Origin: Vibrio splendidus | GTDB taxonomy: Bacteria; Pseudomonadota; Gammaproteobacteria; Enterobacterales; Vibrionaceae | Reading direction: 5' to 3' | Length of the DNA stretch: 64,000 nt | Assembly: GCF_024347615.1 (NCBI RefSeq) | Contig: NZ_AP025508.1 | Span: 3,348,001 to 3,412,000 of the forward strand | Shown: in pieces, positions 53,656 to 62,429 of the stretch | How the letters are laid out: each line of letters starts with the position of its first letter | Position numbering within the stretch: position 1 is the stretch's first letter | Position numbers and translations under genes: made by a program | The notes under the pieces: generated by a model | What the model was told of the DNA's origin: nothing | The model's database searches: none | What the model saw: only the letters and a program-made list of their open reading frames with translations

Positions 53656-56079
53656 TTAAATACAGGTGACATGTTCTAACTTCATGGTTCCTGGCTTTAT
53701 TTCTGATATATCTAAAACACAGCTCCCAAATTTATTGTTAACTTTTAAATATTCAGAATCAGAAGCTAGAGAAGCCACCAAAACACCATTGTCCGATATA
53801 AATCCAACACTAACCCCTGTATCACTTTCAACTTTAGTTCCAAAGCGCAATGTATCCCCATTTTTATCAAATATCCTTAATAAATATCGGTCAACAGGCA
53901 TGTAACTAAATTTCCTAGCAACAATAGATTTTCCTGTTGGTGTAAAAATATGTTTACTCTCTTTCAACTGAATGTTGTTTGGAATATTTTTTGTGTCAAT
54001 TTTAAGATTGTTAACCTGATACGGAGTTAATGGTACTATAGCATTACCCCAAGAATTTGTTGGATTGGACCCATTAAATGTAACATTATCAATACCTTTT
54101 ATCTGAGCAATAGCTAGTGTATCGCTTTGTTGACTAGAGTAGGCAACCCCCAAATCTCTTGAACCAGCAATAACACCAGAAGCACTTGCCGACAAAGATG
54201 TCGAATTAGGACTATCAGATATTGACCAACCTGTTTGTAAGTTGTCGAACCGAATGCCTGTATACAAACTTGATGAAGTACCATGCTTATTAGTACTAAC
54301 ATTTACGTTGTGTGATATATTATCTTCACTTGCAAGTGTTAATCCGGCGTTAAATGAACTACCGCTAGAGGAATCATGTGTAACTCCACTGTTTAAAAAT
54401 CCACTTTTATCGCTAAAGATGTCTAGTGGGACACTAACATTTATACCGGCGGAATATTGACTGCCCAAATTATAAACTTCAGAATAAGAACCGTTGAGAC
54501 CTGCTGATATCCCTCCGGAAAAGCTCTTAGAAAATGAAGCATTTATGCCTGCATCTCGCCTACTTATACCTCTGTACTCTTGTGCCCAAGCGGATAAATT
54601 CAAATGAGCAAAACCAATATTTTGCTCTATTATCGCTTCATATCGATTACTTTTTTCAGTGTATAAGAACGATGTTGAAGGGTTGAATGTTGCAAAATCC
54701 TCATACCCTTCACCTGTGTATTGATAGCTTAATAGTTGTACATTCGTATCTTGCCCAAAATATTTGGCATATTTTAAAGAAAAGCTAACACCAGTTTGAT
54801 GAGTCAAACCTCTAGGGTTTAATAACGGGCTATCATAACTGCTTTTTGATAAGTTAAAACCACTCGATATTACACCTAGCATCCCCAGGGGAACAGTAAA
54901 CGAAGATCCAATACTCTTATAATTGCTATGTATAACAGAAGAAAGACTGGCGGTACCTAAATCGAAGCCATAATCCATAGATGCCATACCAAAAGTACCA
55001 TAGATGTTACTCGACTCTTCTCGAACACCAGTTGCAAAACTATAGTTAATTTCACTCGAACGCAATAAATTTGGTAAAATATTTACCGGATAAACCCGCC
55101 TTGTTACACTTCCATTATCTTCTTCAATATTAAGAATTAACTCGCCATTTGATACCGTTGATATATTATCCAAACGAAATGGCCCAGCTGGGAGGTTTCG
55201 TGAATATAAAGTATACTTGCCTTGAACTACGGTTACCTTAGCATTGGTATTTAGAGTACCTTCAATTATAGGAGCATATCCTGAACTAAATGAGCTTTTC
55301 ATCAACTGGTTCGAGTTAAGAGCGATTCCATAAAAAGAAAAATTGTCAATCAGAGAGCTCCTAGTAAAGGACTTACCTATACTGAAGTCACCCCTAATTG
55401 GTTGTATGGCTGTAGATAAAGTTAGATCAGGAGATTTAATTCCTCTTGATTGATTACCGCTAGCCTTACCTGAAAGAACCCAACGGTCAACATTGGCGTT
55501 AAAATCTAAGACACCATGAATGTCATCGTAATCTTTTTGGCCATGTTTAGAAAAACTCTTATTCCCGTTTAAATAATAATTTAACCGAAATCCATCATCG
55601 CCAAAATCCCAATTATCTTCTATATCTTCTTCTTCTAAGGTAAGAACTTGAGGTAATTGTAAGATTAATCTCTGGGTTGTATAGTCAAATTTTGAAAACC
55701 CACCGTCAATTTTACTTAAAACATAGCAATCATTTTTTGAATCTAGTAACACGTCTATTTCATGATATTTTATAGGTGCATTCGTTGATTTCAACCAAGG
55801 TTTTTTAAGGCAAAGCTCCTCCCTTTCAAAATTACTTATTTTAAATCTGTATAAACCTAAGTTTTTACCATTAAAAAACACGTCAGCAAAATATTCACCT
55901 GAAACATTTCCTTCAGGGTTTTTAAAAACCTCAGGTATATTACCACCGTCTGTATTTAAAAAAGAATAATCTAGATCATCCTGAGAATGGACAACATTTG
56001 ATGATAATAACAGTACAGGTAAAAATAACTTAGACCAAGTGCGAATTTCTGGGGTTTTGAATATAAACATCTTTACCAT
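53656..56079 (-). CDS. Outer-membrane fimbrial usher (FimD/PapC family)
   Basis: An ~807-aa usher forming the outer-membrane pore that assembles pili. After a signal segment (LFLPVLLLSSNVVHS) come the N-terminal chaperone-binding domain, the beta-barrel with PIEGTLNTNAKVTVVQGKYT and LPAGPFRLDNI (plug region), YSFATGVREESS, and C-terminal domains with TPYQVNNLKIDTKNIP and ending near FGSCVLDISEIKPG. Ushers are usually 800-860 aa, so it appears full length. The exact start (56079 or 56070) is unsure. AT-rich composition contrasts with the backbone. Confidence 0.93.
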   Translation of the reverse strand: MVKMFIFKTPEIRTWSKLFLPVLLLSSNVVHSQDDLDYSFLNTDGGNIPEVFKNPEGNVSGEYFADVFFNGKNLGLYRFKISNFEREELCLKKPWLKSTNAPIKYHEIDVLLDSKNDCYVLSKIDGGFSKFDYTTQRLILQLPQVLTLEEEDIEDNWDFGDDGFRLNYYLNGNKSFSKHGQKDYDDIHGVLDFNANVDRWVLSGKASGNQSRGIKSPDLTLSTAIQPIRGDFSIGKSFTRSSLIDNFSFYGIALNSNQLMKSSFSSGYAPIIEGTLNTNAKVTVVQGKYTLYSRNLPAGPFRLDNISTVSNGELILNIEEDNGSVTRRVYPVNILPNLLRSSEINYSFATGVREESSNIYGTFGMASMDYGFDLGTASLSSVIHSNYKSIGSSFTVPLGMLGVISSGFNLSKSSYDSPLLNPRGLTHQTGVSFSLKYAKYFGQDTNVQLLSYQYTGEGYEDFATFNPSTSFLYTEKSNRYEAIIEQNIGFAHLNLSAWAQEYRGISRRDAGINASFSKSFSGGISAGLNGSYSEVYNLGSQYSAGINVSVPLDIFSDKSGFLNSGVTHDSSSGSSFNAGLTLASEDNISHNVNVSTNKHGTSSSLYTGIRFDNLQTGWSISDSPNSTSLSASASGVIAGSRDLGVAYSSQQSDTLAIAQIKGIDNVTFNGSNPTNSWGNAIVPLTPYQVNNLKIDTKNIPNNIQLKESKHIFTPTGKSIVARKFSYMPVDRYLLRIFDKNGDTLRFGTKVESDTGVSVGFISDNGVLVASLASDSEYLKVNNKFGSCVLDISEIKPGTMKLEHVTCI

Positions 56080-56121
56080 TAATAAAATCACGAAATTACA
56101 TGGTGTGATAGAATAATACTT

Positions 56122-56159
56122 ATGATGTTTATCCTATAATTGAATGGGATAAACATCAT
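56122..56159 (-). promoter_or_regulatory. Pilin-usher intercistronic hairpin
   Basis: A perfect 13-bp stem ATGATGTTTATCC / GGATAAACATCAT with a 12-base loop, 55 bases after the major pilin stop. No T-run follows, so it is more likely a partial terminator or mRNA-stabilising hairpin that raises pilin over usher expression. Confidence 0.75.
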
Positions 56160-56214
56160 AGAATTAAAGCTTTAATTAGTTTTTAAAAAAACCATTTTTT
56201 AATTTACTTAAAAA

Positions 56215-56745
56215 TTACTTGTAGGCAACTGCAAATCTAGCTGAAGAAATCACAGTACCAGCTTCGATAGTAGTACCAGTACCATCTACTGCTATTTTAG
56301 CTTTGAAAGGTAACTTGCCTGCTACTGCAATACTGTCATCATAGCTAACAGTCTGCTTAAGCGCACTAAAGTTATTACCAGCATTGTCCATAAGACCTAC
56401 TACGACACCTTTAGCCGTACCAGCGTTTTTTAGGCCATTTGTAGCCCAAGTACCTGTACTCGGCAGCCATGAAATATCTACTGACTTTCCGCTTGCAAGT
56501 TCACAATTTGTACCATCTGTTTTTTTCCCCACTAGATGGAAATCAACAGTCAATGCACTTGCAGCAACATTAGCTACGGTATATGTGCCTAGGTCAACTG
56601 TATTACCCTCAAGTCCATTTTGAGATGTAACGATGTCACATGTAGTATCAGTAACAGCACCAATAAAGTGTGTCGTACCTGTATTTGCCAGAGCTGAACC
56701 AGCCAAAGAAAAAAGTGCTAAAGCAATTGAGGTTTTAGTAATCAT
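56215..56745 (-). CDS. Major fimbrial subunit (type-1-like pilin)
   Basis: A 176-aa pilin. Signal peptide MITKTSIALALFSLAGSALA, then THFIGAVTDTTCDIVTSQNG with the first Cys, the second Cys in GTNCELASG, and a C-terminal strand SSARFAVAYK ending in the aromatic-x pattern used for donor-strand exchange. As first gene of the operon, and followed by a hairpin, it is the likely shaft subunit. GGAAC precedes the ATG. About 240 AT-rich bases upstream hold the promoter; I see no invertible repeats of the fimS type there. Confidence 0.9.
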   Translation of the reverse strand: MITKTSIALALFSLAGSALANTGTTHFIGAVTDTTCDIVTSQNGLEGNTVDLGTYTVANVAASALTVDFHLVGKKTDGTNCELASGKSVDISWLPSTGTWATNGLKNAGTAKGVVVGLMDNAGNNFSALKQTVSYDDSIAVAGKLPFKAKIAVDGTGTTIEAGTVISSARFAVAYK

Positions 56746-57011
56746 TTAATGTTCCATATGTTGAAATAATGTTTAATACAATTCACAGATTTATGAATCG
56801 AAAATAAATTATCGCCTTTCTGGCATATCAGATTGATAATTTCGCTTATATTTTCAATATTATTTATCAACGCGCACTGACCATAAGGGACGCAATGCAC
56901 ATAAAAATAATTAAGCTAAGAAGCTACAGACTGTGCGGCTCCCCCTCATAAAACACATTATAAAACAAGCACCTAGAAGTGATACAATTGGTCATAACTC
57001 CAACGTGGTGA

Positions 57012-57235
57012 TTAATGATAAAACTCCCGTTCTATAAAGGTTCCGATGACCTTATCGTTCATTACTTCTGATCTGGAGAAACCGATAGTTTTTCAACGAG
57101 TCGCTTGAAACGAATTCTTAAGGTGAGCTTGGTTCGTTCTCTCCTTTGCTTATACAGCATACCTATGATTTGTTTTTCTCTCGACAAGTTCTCTGAATAA
57201 ACACGGAAGTCTTCTTTACAATAAAAAGGAATGGA
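57012..57235 (-). pseudogene. IS1-family transposase 3' remnant, right
   Basis: Minus strand reads EDFRVYSENLSREKQIIG and TLRIRFKRLV, then after a frameshift KTIGFSRSEVMNDKVIGTF and IEREFYH before the stop, the C-terminus of an IS1-family InsB-type transposase. The N-terminal half is gone, cut by the IS3 relic. Confidence 0.72.
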
Positions 57236-57262
57236 AATTTTTGAACCGTCCCAAAATTTTTA

Positions 57263-57795
57263 GGTTCATCGCGGCTTTCCGGGGAAAGCCGCTTTTATTT
57301 TCAAGAAGAAGTAGTCTGTATCTCGATACCCATATCCCATTCGCTTGATTAGCTTTATCTTGTTGTTTATCCCTTCCAATTAGGAAGAAGAGGCAGTAGT
57401 TGTTCTATATAGCTTTTAGGCGCTTCGTTATACGAGCATAAGGCTCCAACCAAGATAAAGCCTTTGTTTTTATGCCGCATTCACGGCACTTAATCCTTCG
57501 AGTTTGCACGGAAAGTTCAACAGGAACACCGAGCAACATGGCTTCTTTTACATGACGCCATTGATACTCATGGATAGCCTGGGCCTCGAGACCACATGAG
57601 CATTTCGCCTCAGAGTTAGGGTAATAAGTGAGGCTGTCTGGTGAGACTCTACTATTTTAAAGCCTTCCCAGAATGAAGATAGGAAAGTATGATTCGGCAT
57701 GAAAACGGTAGTTTGTGTATAATTTTTGTTTGGCGACTAAACCATATCACTTACTACCGTTTTTGTTTTTAGTTCCCGTTAATCCGCGATGAACC
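57263..57795 (-). mobile_element. ISL3-family relic, internally deleted
   Basis: Inverted repeats GGTTCATCGCGG at both ends, flanked by eight-base direct repeats AATTTTTA (57255-57262) and AATTTTCA (57796-57803), one mismatch. Eight bases is the ISL3 duplication length. The element is 533 bp instead of ~1.3 kb or more. Minus-strand reading gives the zinc-finger start (CSCGLEAQAIHEYQWRHVKE, RIKCRECG) and, after the deletion, the C-terminus (NKIKLIKRMGYGYRDTDYFF). Confidence 0.82.
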
Positions 57796-57846
57796 AATTT
57801 TCAGACACTGAGTTAAGTGAGTACAGTCACAAACGAAGTGAACAAT

Positions 57847-58125
57847 GACAACGAACAAAAAAAGAGAATTAAACATCCCCTTGAATTTAAGACAGAAGCT
57901 ATGAAGCTATCAGACAGAGTGGGTGTTGCAGCGACAACGAGACAGTTCGGATGTCATGAATCTCAGATTTACGGTTAGCGTAAGACAATTAATAAAGAGA
58001 CCAGTACCAATCAACGTGAAAGATAGCTCGCAGCTGAAGTCGCCAAGGTCAAAAGGCAATTGGCTGAGCTAACTAAAGAGTTAGATAACGGAAAAGGCCG
58101 CCACCTCCTTCGCATATGGAATCCA
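57847..58125 (+). pseudogene. IS3-family OrfA remnant
   Basis: MTTNKKRELNIPLEFKTEAM, then RVGVAATTRQFGCHESQIYG, followed by a stop where a Trp codon is expected, and RKTINKETSTNQRER with another stop where Glu is expected, then LAAEVAKVKRQLAELTKEL. This is typical OrfA with two nonsense changes. Confidence 0.8.
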
Positions 58126-58199
58126 CGGATTTTTTACAAGGTAGATACCCCCGTGCATGCACGAGGTACTTACTATGTACCAACAACCACTTCTGAGAT

Positions 58200-58770
58200 G
58201 CCGAGCCATAGTCAGCATCAACCCAACAACCCGTGTAACCATTGCCGATACAGCTCAGCTGCTCTGGTTCACGGTTCAAAGTTCAATAAGGGTTCTTTGG
58301 CTGACTTAATAGTCATTGGCACACGCGTAATAAACTTCTGTTGTTGCTCATCCAGTTAACGAATACTTTCTTCGGTATATAGAGCGGCATAATCGATGAA
58401 GTTGCGACTGTTTTGAGCTGCTTTTAGGCAATGAATATGTCGCTTGGTGACCTCTGAAAATGCCTAAGCATCATTGATGTCGCCACTGAGGGCTTGCATG
58501 TAAACAGGCAGGCTTGCTTGATTTTCACAGATCAGTTCAAGGACCATTTGGTTTAGCTCTAGACGGTGATCTCGGCTGAAGCCTTTTAACAGTTTGATGG
58601 CATTAAGATCTTCGTTTTGGGCTTATTCACCATCGACATGAAAGATAGTGACATCAAGGTGGTCAGAGTCTGTTTTAAGTCTAAGATTATCAACGACATG
58701 CTCTGTAATCGCTTGGTAAAGCGCTGAGACATCTGCTTCATATAAAGCACTGAGGGTGCCCCTCAGGGCA
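58200..58770 (-). pseudogene. IS1634-family transposase fragment
   Basis: Minus strand reads YEADVSALYQAITEHVVDNL, DVTIFHVDGE (stop), KLLKGFSRDHRLELNQMVLE, ASLPVYMQALSGDINDA (stop), IDYAALYTEESIR (stop) and KFITRVPMTIKSAKEPL. These are the catalytic-core motifs of IS1634-type (DDE) transposases. At least three nonsense mutations; both ends missing. Confidence 0.75.
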
Positions 58771-58787
58771 AAGCCTAACTGTATGAT

Positions 58788-58811
58788 AACCACCTACCGA
58801 AGTAGGTGGTT
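58788..58811. other. Perfect 10-bp hairpin with CGAA/TTCG loop
   Basis: AACCACCTAC CGAA GTAGGTGGTT. It resembles the subterminal hairpins of IS200/IS605-family elements, but no such transposase is present. No T-run on either side, so not a normal terminator. Confidence 0.45.
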
Positions 58812-58848
58812 TAGTGGCTGGAAATTCAAGAGGGAAGGACAAGTAAGT

Positions 58849-58980
58849 CTAAAAAACAAATTCTTGCGTTATTACCCCTGATGAAAATTTATACTTAACG
58901 CCAGCCTTTAATATAACTTCATATGTTAAAGAATTGTCTTCAGATAGTTTTTCATATGATGAGTGCTCAAGCCTTACCAT
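58849..58980 (-). pseudogene. Small gene fragment, unknown
   Basis: Minus strand: 43 codons, MVRLEHSSYEKLSEDNSLTY ... KAGVKYKFSSGVITQEFVF. It reads like a C-terminal beta-strand-rich tail and could come from another surface protein, but the upstream part is lost. Family not recognised. Confidence 0.3.
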
Positions 58981-59021
58981 GTTTTTCGGTTAGTAATTCC
59001 AGTCACCCTCAACACTACTAA

Positions 59022-60073
59022 GGCTTTGTTTCCTAAATCAGGGAACTAATGCTTAAAGCTACGATCAGATCATCTAAGTTCACTCACATACTTAGAGCAA
59101 TGCCAAAGCCTCGCTACAGAACAACTAACTGGAAACAATATAACCAAGCCCTAATCAATCGTGGTTCACTGACATTCTGGATTGATGAAGAAGCGATTCA
59201 AAAGTGGAAGCAACTCAAGCAAGGTAAACGAGGTCGACCTCGATTGTTTAGTGACTTAGCCATTACGACCGCCCTCATGGTTAAACGAGTATTCGCGATG
59301 CCGTTGAGAGCGTTACAAGGATTCATCGATTCTGTTTTCAAACTCGCTCAACTCCCGTTGTCATGTCCTCATTATTCATGCATCAGTAAACGAGCCAAAA
59401 CGGTTAATGTGTCATTCAAGACAAAGACCCGAGGCGCAATACAGCATTTAGCCATTGATGCAACAGGGCTAAAGGTCTACGGTGAAGGTGAATGGAAAGT
59501 AAAAAAACATGGTACTGACGGGAAGCGTCAAGTTTGGCGTAAGCTCCATTTAGCCGTAGACACTGGCACTCATGAAATCATTGCGACTGAGTTAAGTTTA
59601 TCGAATGTCACTGACGGTGAAGCTCTTCCTAATTTACTGAATCAAACTCGTCGTAGAATCAATGAGATATCTGGTGATGGAGCTTACGATACAAGACAAT
59701 GCTACGAAGCCATACGTATTAAACAAGCTGTTCCACTTATTCCACCGAGAGAAGGTGCTACTTTTTTGGGTGCGAGGTCCCCCCCGTAATCTGGCGGTAG
59801 CTTACCAGAAATTATACGGCTCAAATAAACATTGGAAAAAGAAGTACGGTTACCATAAACGGTCACTTTCAGAGACGGCTATGTTCCGTGTAAAGACACT
59901 GTTTGGTGGGCGATTAAGTTTAAGAAACTATAATGCTCAGGTTGGTGAAACCTACGCCATGATTAAAGCGTTGAATAAGCTCACAGGGTTAGGTATGCCT
60001 AAAACGATAGAAATAGCCTAATAATTACCCATACTGGCCGTTTCTATCTGAGATCCAATTAGGAAACAAAGCC
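59022..60073 (+). mobile_element. IS5-family element, right copy
   Basis: 1052 bp with matched inverted repeats GGCTTTGTTTCCTAA / TTAGGAAACAAAGCC. It differs from the left copy at about four positions over the first ~945 bases, and strongly over the last ~105. Confidence 0.92.
59100..60021 (+). CDS. IS5-family transposase (right copy), two frames
   Basis: Same layout as the left copy: MPKPRYRTTNWKQ start (ATG at 59100; an extra upstream ATG at 59049 exists only in this copy), frame break near 59760-59786, second frame to 60021. It ends KLTGLGMPKTIEIA, where the left copy ends GLGMPEIQCDV. Catalytic residues are conserved as in the left copy. Confidence 0.85.
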
Positions 60074-60849
60074 GCTTACACGTCATCAAACAAGCTTGCT
60101 CGGGTACAGTTAAAGACCGAGCAAAAAAAAGTAATGAAATAACGGCAATCCCTGAACTGATAAAGTTGCTCGATATCAAGGGGGCTCTGGTGACCATTAA
60201 TGCAATGGCCTACCAAGCAAAGGTTACTAAAATCATTGTCGAGCAAGGTGACGATTACTTACTTGCGGTAAGGAGTAACCAAGGAAAACTCCGACAAGCG
60301 ATAGAAAAAGCACTCTCCTCTCAGCGAGTAAACATAGCAGATGCTCCTTGTCTTGAACAAGGGCATGGACATATAGAGTCTCGTCAAGGCTATGTTTTTT
60401 TTACACGACAAACCTGAAGGTAACTTCTCTCGTTGGAAAGACTTGAAGAGTATTATAATGGTAGAAAGCTTCCGCCTTGAAAAAGGAAAAGCACTAGACC
60501 TAGAGTATCGCTATTACATCAGTTTTAAAGTACTAAGCGCAGAGCAAGCAGCGATGGCAGTTAGAGAGCATTGGTGGATAGAGTCCATGCACTGAGTGCT
60601 TGATGTCAGTATGAGTGAAGATGTGTTCCAGATATACAAAGATCATGGTCCAAAAAATTGTCTTGCTTACATCATATGAGCTTGAACATGATCCGAGAAA
60701 AGTCAACCAAGCTAAGCATTATTGGGAAGCAAAAGCGATGCATGATGAATACAGCCAGACTAGATACAGTATTAAGTGCTGGCTTTAGTCAGGTGGTGAA
60801 AAAACTAGGCATTCATACGGTAGCCCTGTATCTTCGACGTATCGAATAA
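60074..60849 (+). pseudogene. ISAs1-family transposase relic, right half
   Basis: Begins with the repeated nine bases GCTTACACG and then reads SSNKLARVQLKTEQ, a frameshift in an A8 run, SNEITAIPELIKLLDIKGAL, VEQGDDYLLAVRSNQGKLRQ, a frameshift near 60395, LEYRYYISFKVLSAEQAAMA and REHWWIESMH, more lesions, and a C-terminal KKLGIHTVALYLRRIE. These are ISAs1/H-repeat transposase motifs. The left half is at 47831-47911. Confidence 0.85.
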
Positions 60850-60961
60850 ATAATAATTTTCGAGCTCTCCAGCAAACATCTTCAAGTTAATTAGGTATAA
60901 ATAACTTTCCACACACACATAAAGCACTAACTACCAAAGAAAGAAAGTAAAAACAATCAAC

Positions 60962-61756
60962 CTAGCAAGCATCTTCAACATCTAATAGTTCAACCAGCTC
61001 AGGCTTGTGAAATAAGAACCCTTGAAAGAAATCTACTCCCATCTCCTTTAAAATTCCAATGTGAGAAGGTTCTTCTATCCCTTCAATAACCACTTTCACA
61101 CCTATATTGTGGAAATAATCAATCAACCCTACCAAGTAACTCTGATTATTCTCCATATTTCCTAGGTAAAGATGACGACTTATTTTCACTATATGTGGTC
61201 TACACGACTCAACTCTCTCCAATGTCGAACCCTCATCACCAAAGTCATCGATCGCAATATTAAATTCACCATCAGACATAAATTCAACGCCCTGGGCTAA
61301 CTTCTTATCATCTAAAGCATGAGCCTCCGTAACTTCAGCTATAACATCATCAGGAGAAAATCCATAAGCAGAAAGTAACCCTTTAAAAAGGTAAATGGTA
61401 TATTTATCTTTGATGAGTCTATCGAAAAAGTCAGGAGGAAGATTAAGAAATAACTTCATATGAGGGGAGTAAAACTTACTCAATCGAAACGTCATCAGGT
61501 GACATCGATTGATCTCAAAAAGAATCCCTCGGAATTTTTCCAACTTATCCACCGCATTAAAGAAAATATCGGGACGAATAGCCTGCCCTGTATCTCTGCA
61601 CTGAATACGTGATAACGCTTCATAACCAAACACTTCACCGTCGGAAGCAATAATGGCTTGAAAAGCACTGCGTATAATATAACTATCAAATTCAACTATG
61701 TAGGATAAGTCTTGAGTACTAAATTTAACCAAACCAAAAAAACCTGGTGAAAACAT
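60962..61756 (-). CDS. EAL-domain c-di-GMP phosphodiesterase
   Basis: A 264-aa EAL-only protein with no membrane segment. Catalytic motifs seem complete: FGYEALSRI (EAL), LFLNLPPDF (Asn), IAEVTEAHAL (Glu), AIDDFGDEGS (DDFG), HIVKISR (Lys), VVIEGIEE (Glu) and FFQGFLFHKP (Gln). It should linearise c-di-GMP to pGpG. A GGAG lies very close to the ATG, so the start is a little uncertain. It is 1.1 kb right of the fimbrial transposon. Similar EAL-only proteins (such as MrkJ of Klebsiella) sit by fimbrial operons and control them. Confidence 0.92.
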   Translation of the reverse strand: MFSPGFFGLVKFSTQDLSYIVEFDSYIIRSAFQAIIASDGEVFGYEALSRIQCRDTGQAIRPDIFFNAVDKLEKFRGILFEINRCHLMTFRLSKFYSPHMKLFLNLPPDFFDRLIKDKYTIYLFKGLLSAYGFSPDDVIAEVTEAHALDDKKLAQGVEFMSDGEFNIAIDDFGDEGSTLERVESCRPHIVKISRHLYLGNMENNQSYLVGLIDYFHNIGVKVVIEGIEEPSHIGILKEMGVDFFQGFLFHKPELVELLDVEDAC

Positions 61757-62429
61757 GCTCCATTGTCGCCTTAATGAGCAATAAAACTTGAAAATAAGAG
61801 GGAGAATTTCAACATGACAACCTAACCCTAATTATGTTTAGGTTATCCATCACTCGCATAGACTTATAGAAATTCATACGCATTCAATTATCCACCATTC
61901 ACTACTAGGGTAAATCATATTTAAATCGGATCTCTTAGCAGAGTTATTTATTAGTTTAGTTACGTTCGACGAAAAACAGCATCATTTTCAAAGTTCCCAT
62001 ATCAACCAAGGGTTTCCACCTTAGCCCAGATTCCAATTCCCGATACCCAACTTCGGAAACTCTCAACTCATCGCGCTATAACTCATTCGTCCCACATAAC
62101 CGCGACACCAAGCCAAGACGAATTCAGTTCACCACCAACTCCATGCCAAGATGGTTATTTTTTAGACAAAATAGGACGCCACGCTATAAGTAATTACTGT
62201 GTAGGTTTCGTGTCCGGTTAAGGAACCACCATTCGCTAACCTAACTTCTCGCCCAAATTCATACGTGATTCATGCTGTAATGGGTTCTAGCCTTGGTATT
62301 ACCGAGTCTAATATGAATATCAACCCATGAACTTAGGGCTGGTTTCGAGAGTTTCAGTGGTGGTGATTGGAATTGATGGGGTTGAGAGGGATGATGGGGT
62401 TATGAGCATCTATCACTAATTGGAACTAT
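61757..62429. other. Non-coding stretch right of the EAL gene
   Basis: About 670 bases with no convincing gene. At 62202-62219 it holds TAGGTTTCGTGTCCGGTT, close to the last 18 bases of both ~300-bp repeats, so a third, truncated end of that repeat may lie here. Confidence 0.45.

Larger units (their letters stand above)
57242..58130 (+). mobile_element. IS3-family relic split by an ISL3 relic
   Basis: Starts TGAACCGTCCCAAAATTTT, like IS407-type IS3 ends. It is interrupted at 57263-57795 by the ISL3 relic, then continues TTTTCAGACACTG to the orfA remains. orfB is absent. Confidence 0.7.
47912..60073. mobile_element. Composite transposon carrying a fimbrial operon
   Basis: 12,162 bp bounded by two same-orientation IS5-family copies (47912-48965 and 59022-60073). 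The bases just outside are identical, GCTTACACG at 47903-47911 and at 60074-60082; nine bases is the target-site duplication length of the IS903 group of IS5. Removing the unit and one copy of the nine bases rejoins an ISAs1-type reading frame (FSAY-TSSNKLARVQLK). The cargo is a chaperone-usher fimbrial operon plus older IS relics. Confidence 0.87.

Noticed and set aside
53666..53905. Plus-strand frames inside the usher and pilin genes (53666, 54242, 56384)
   Set aside because: Antisense shadows of clear minus-strand genes.
56746..57011. A fimS-like invertible promoter upstream of the major pilin
   Set aside because: No inverted repeat pair and no recombinase gene nearby were found by eye.
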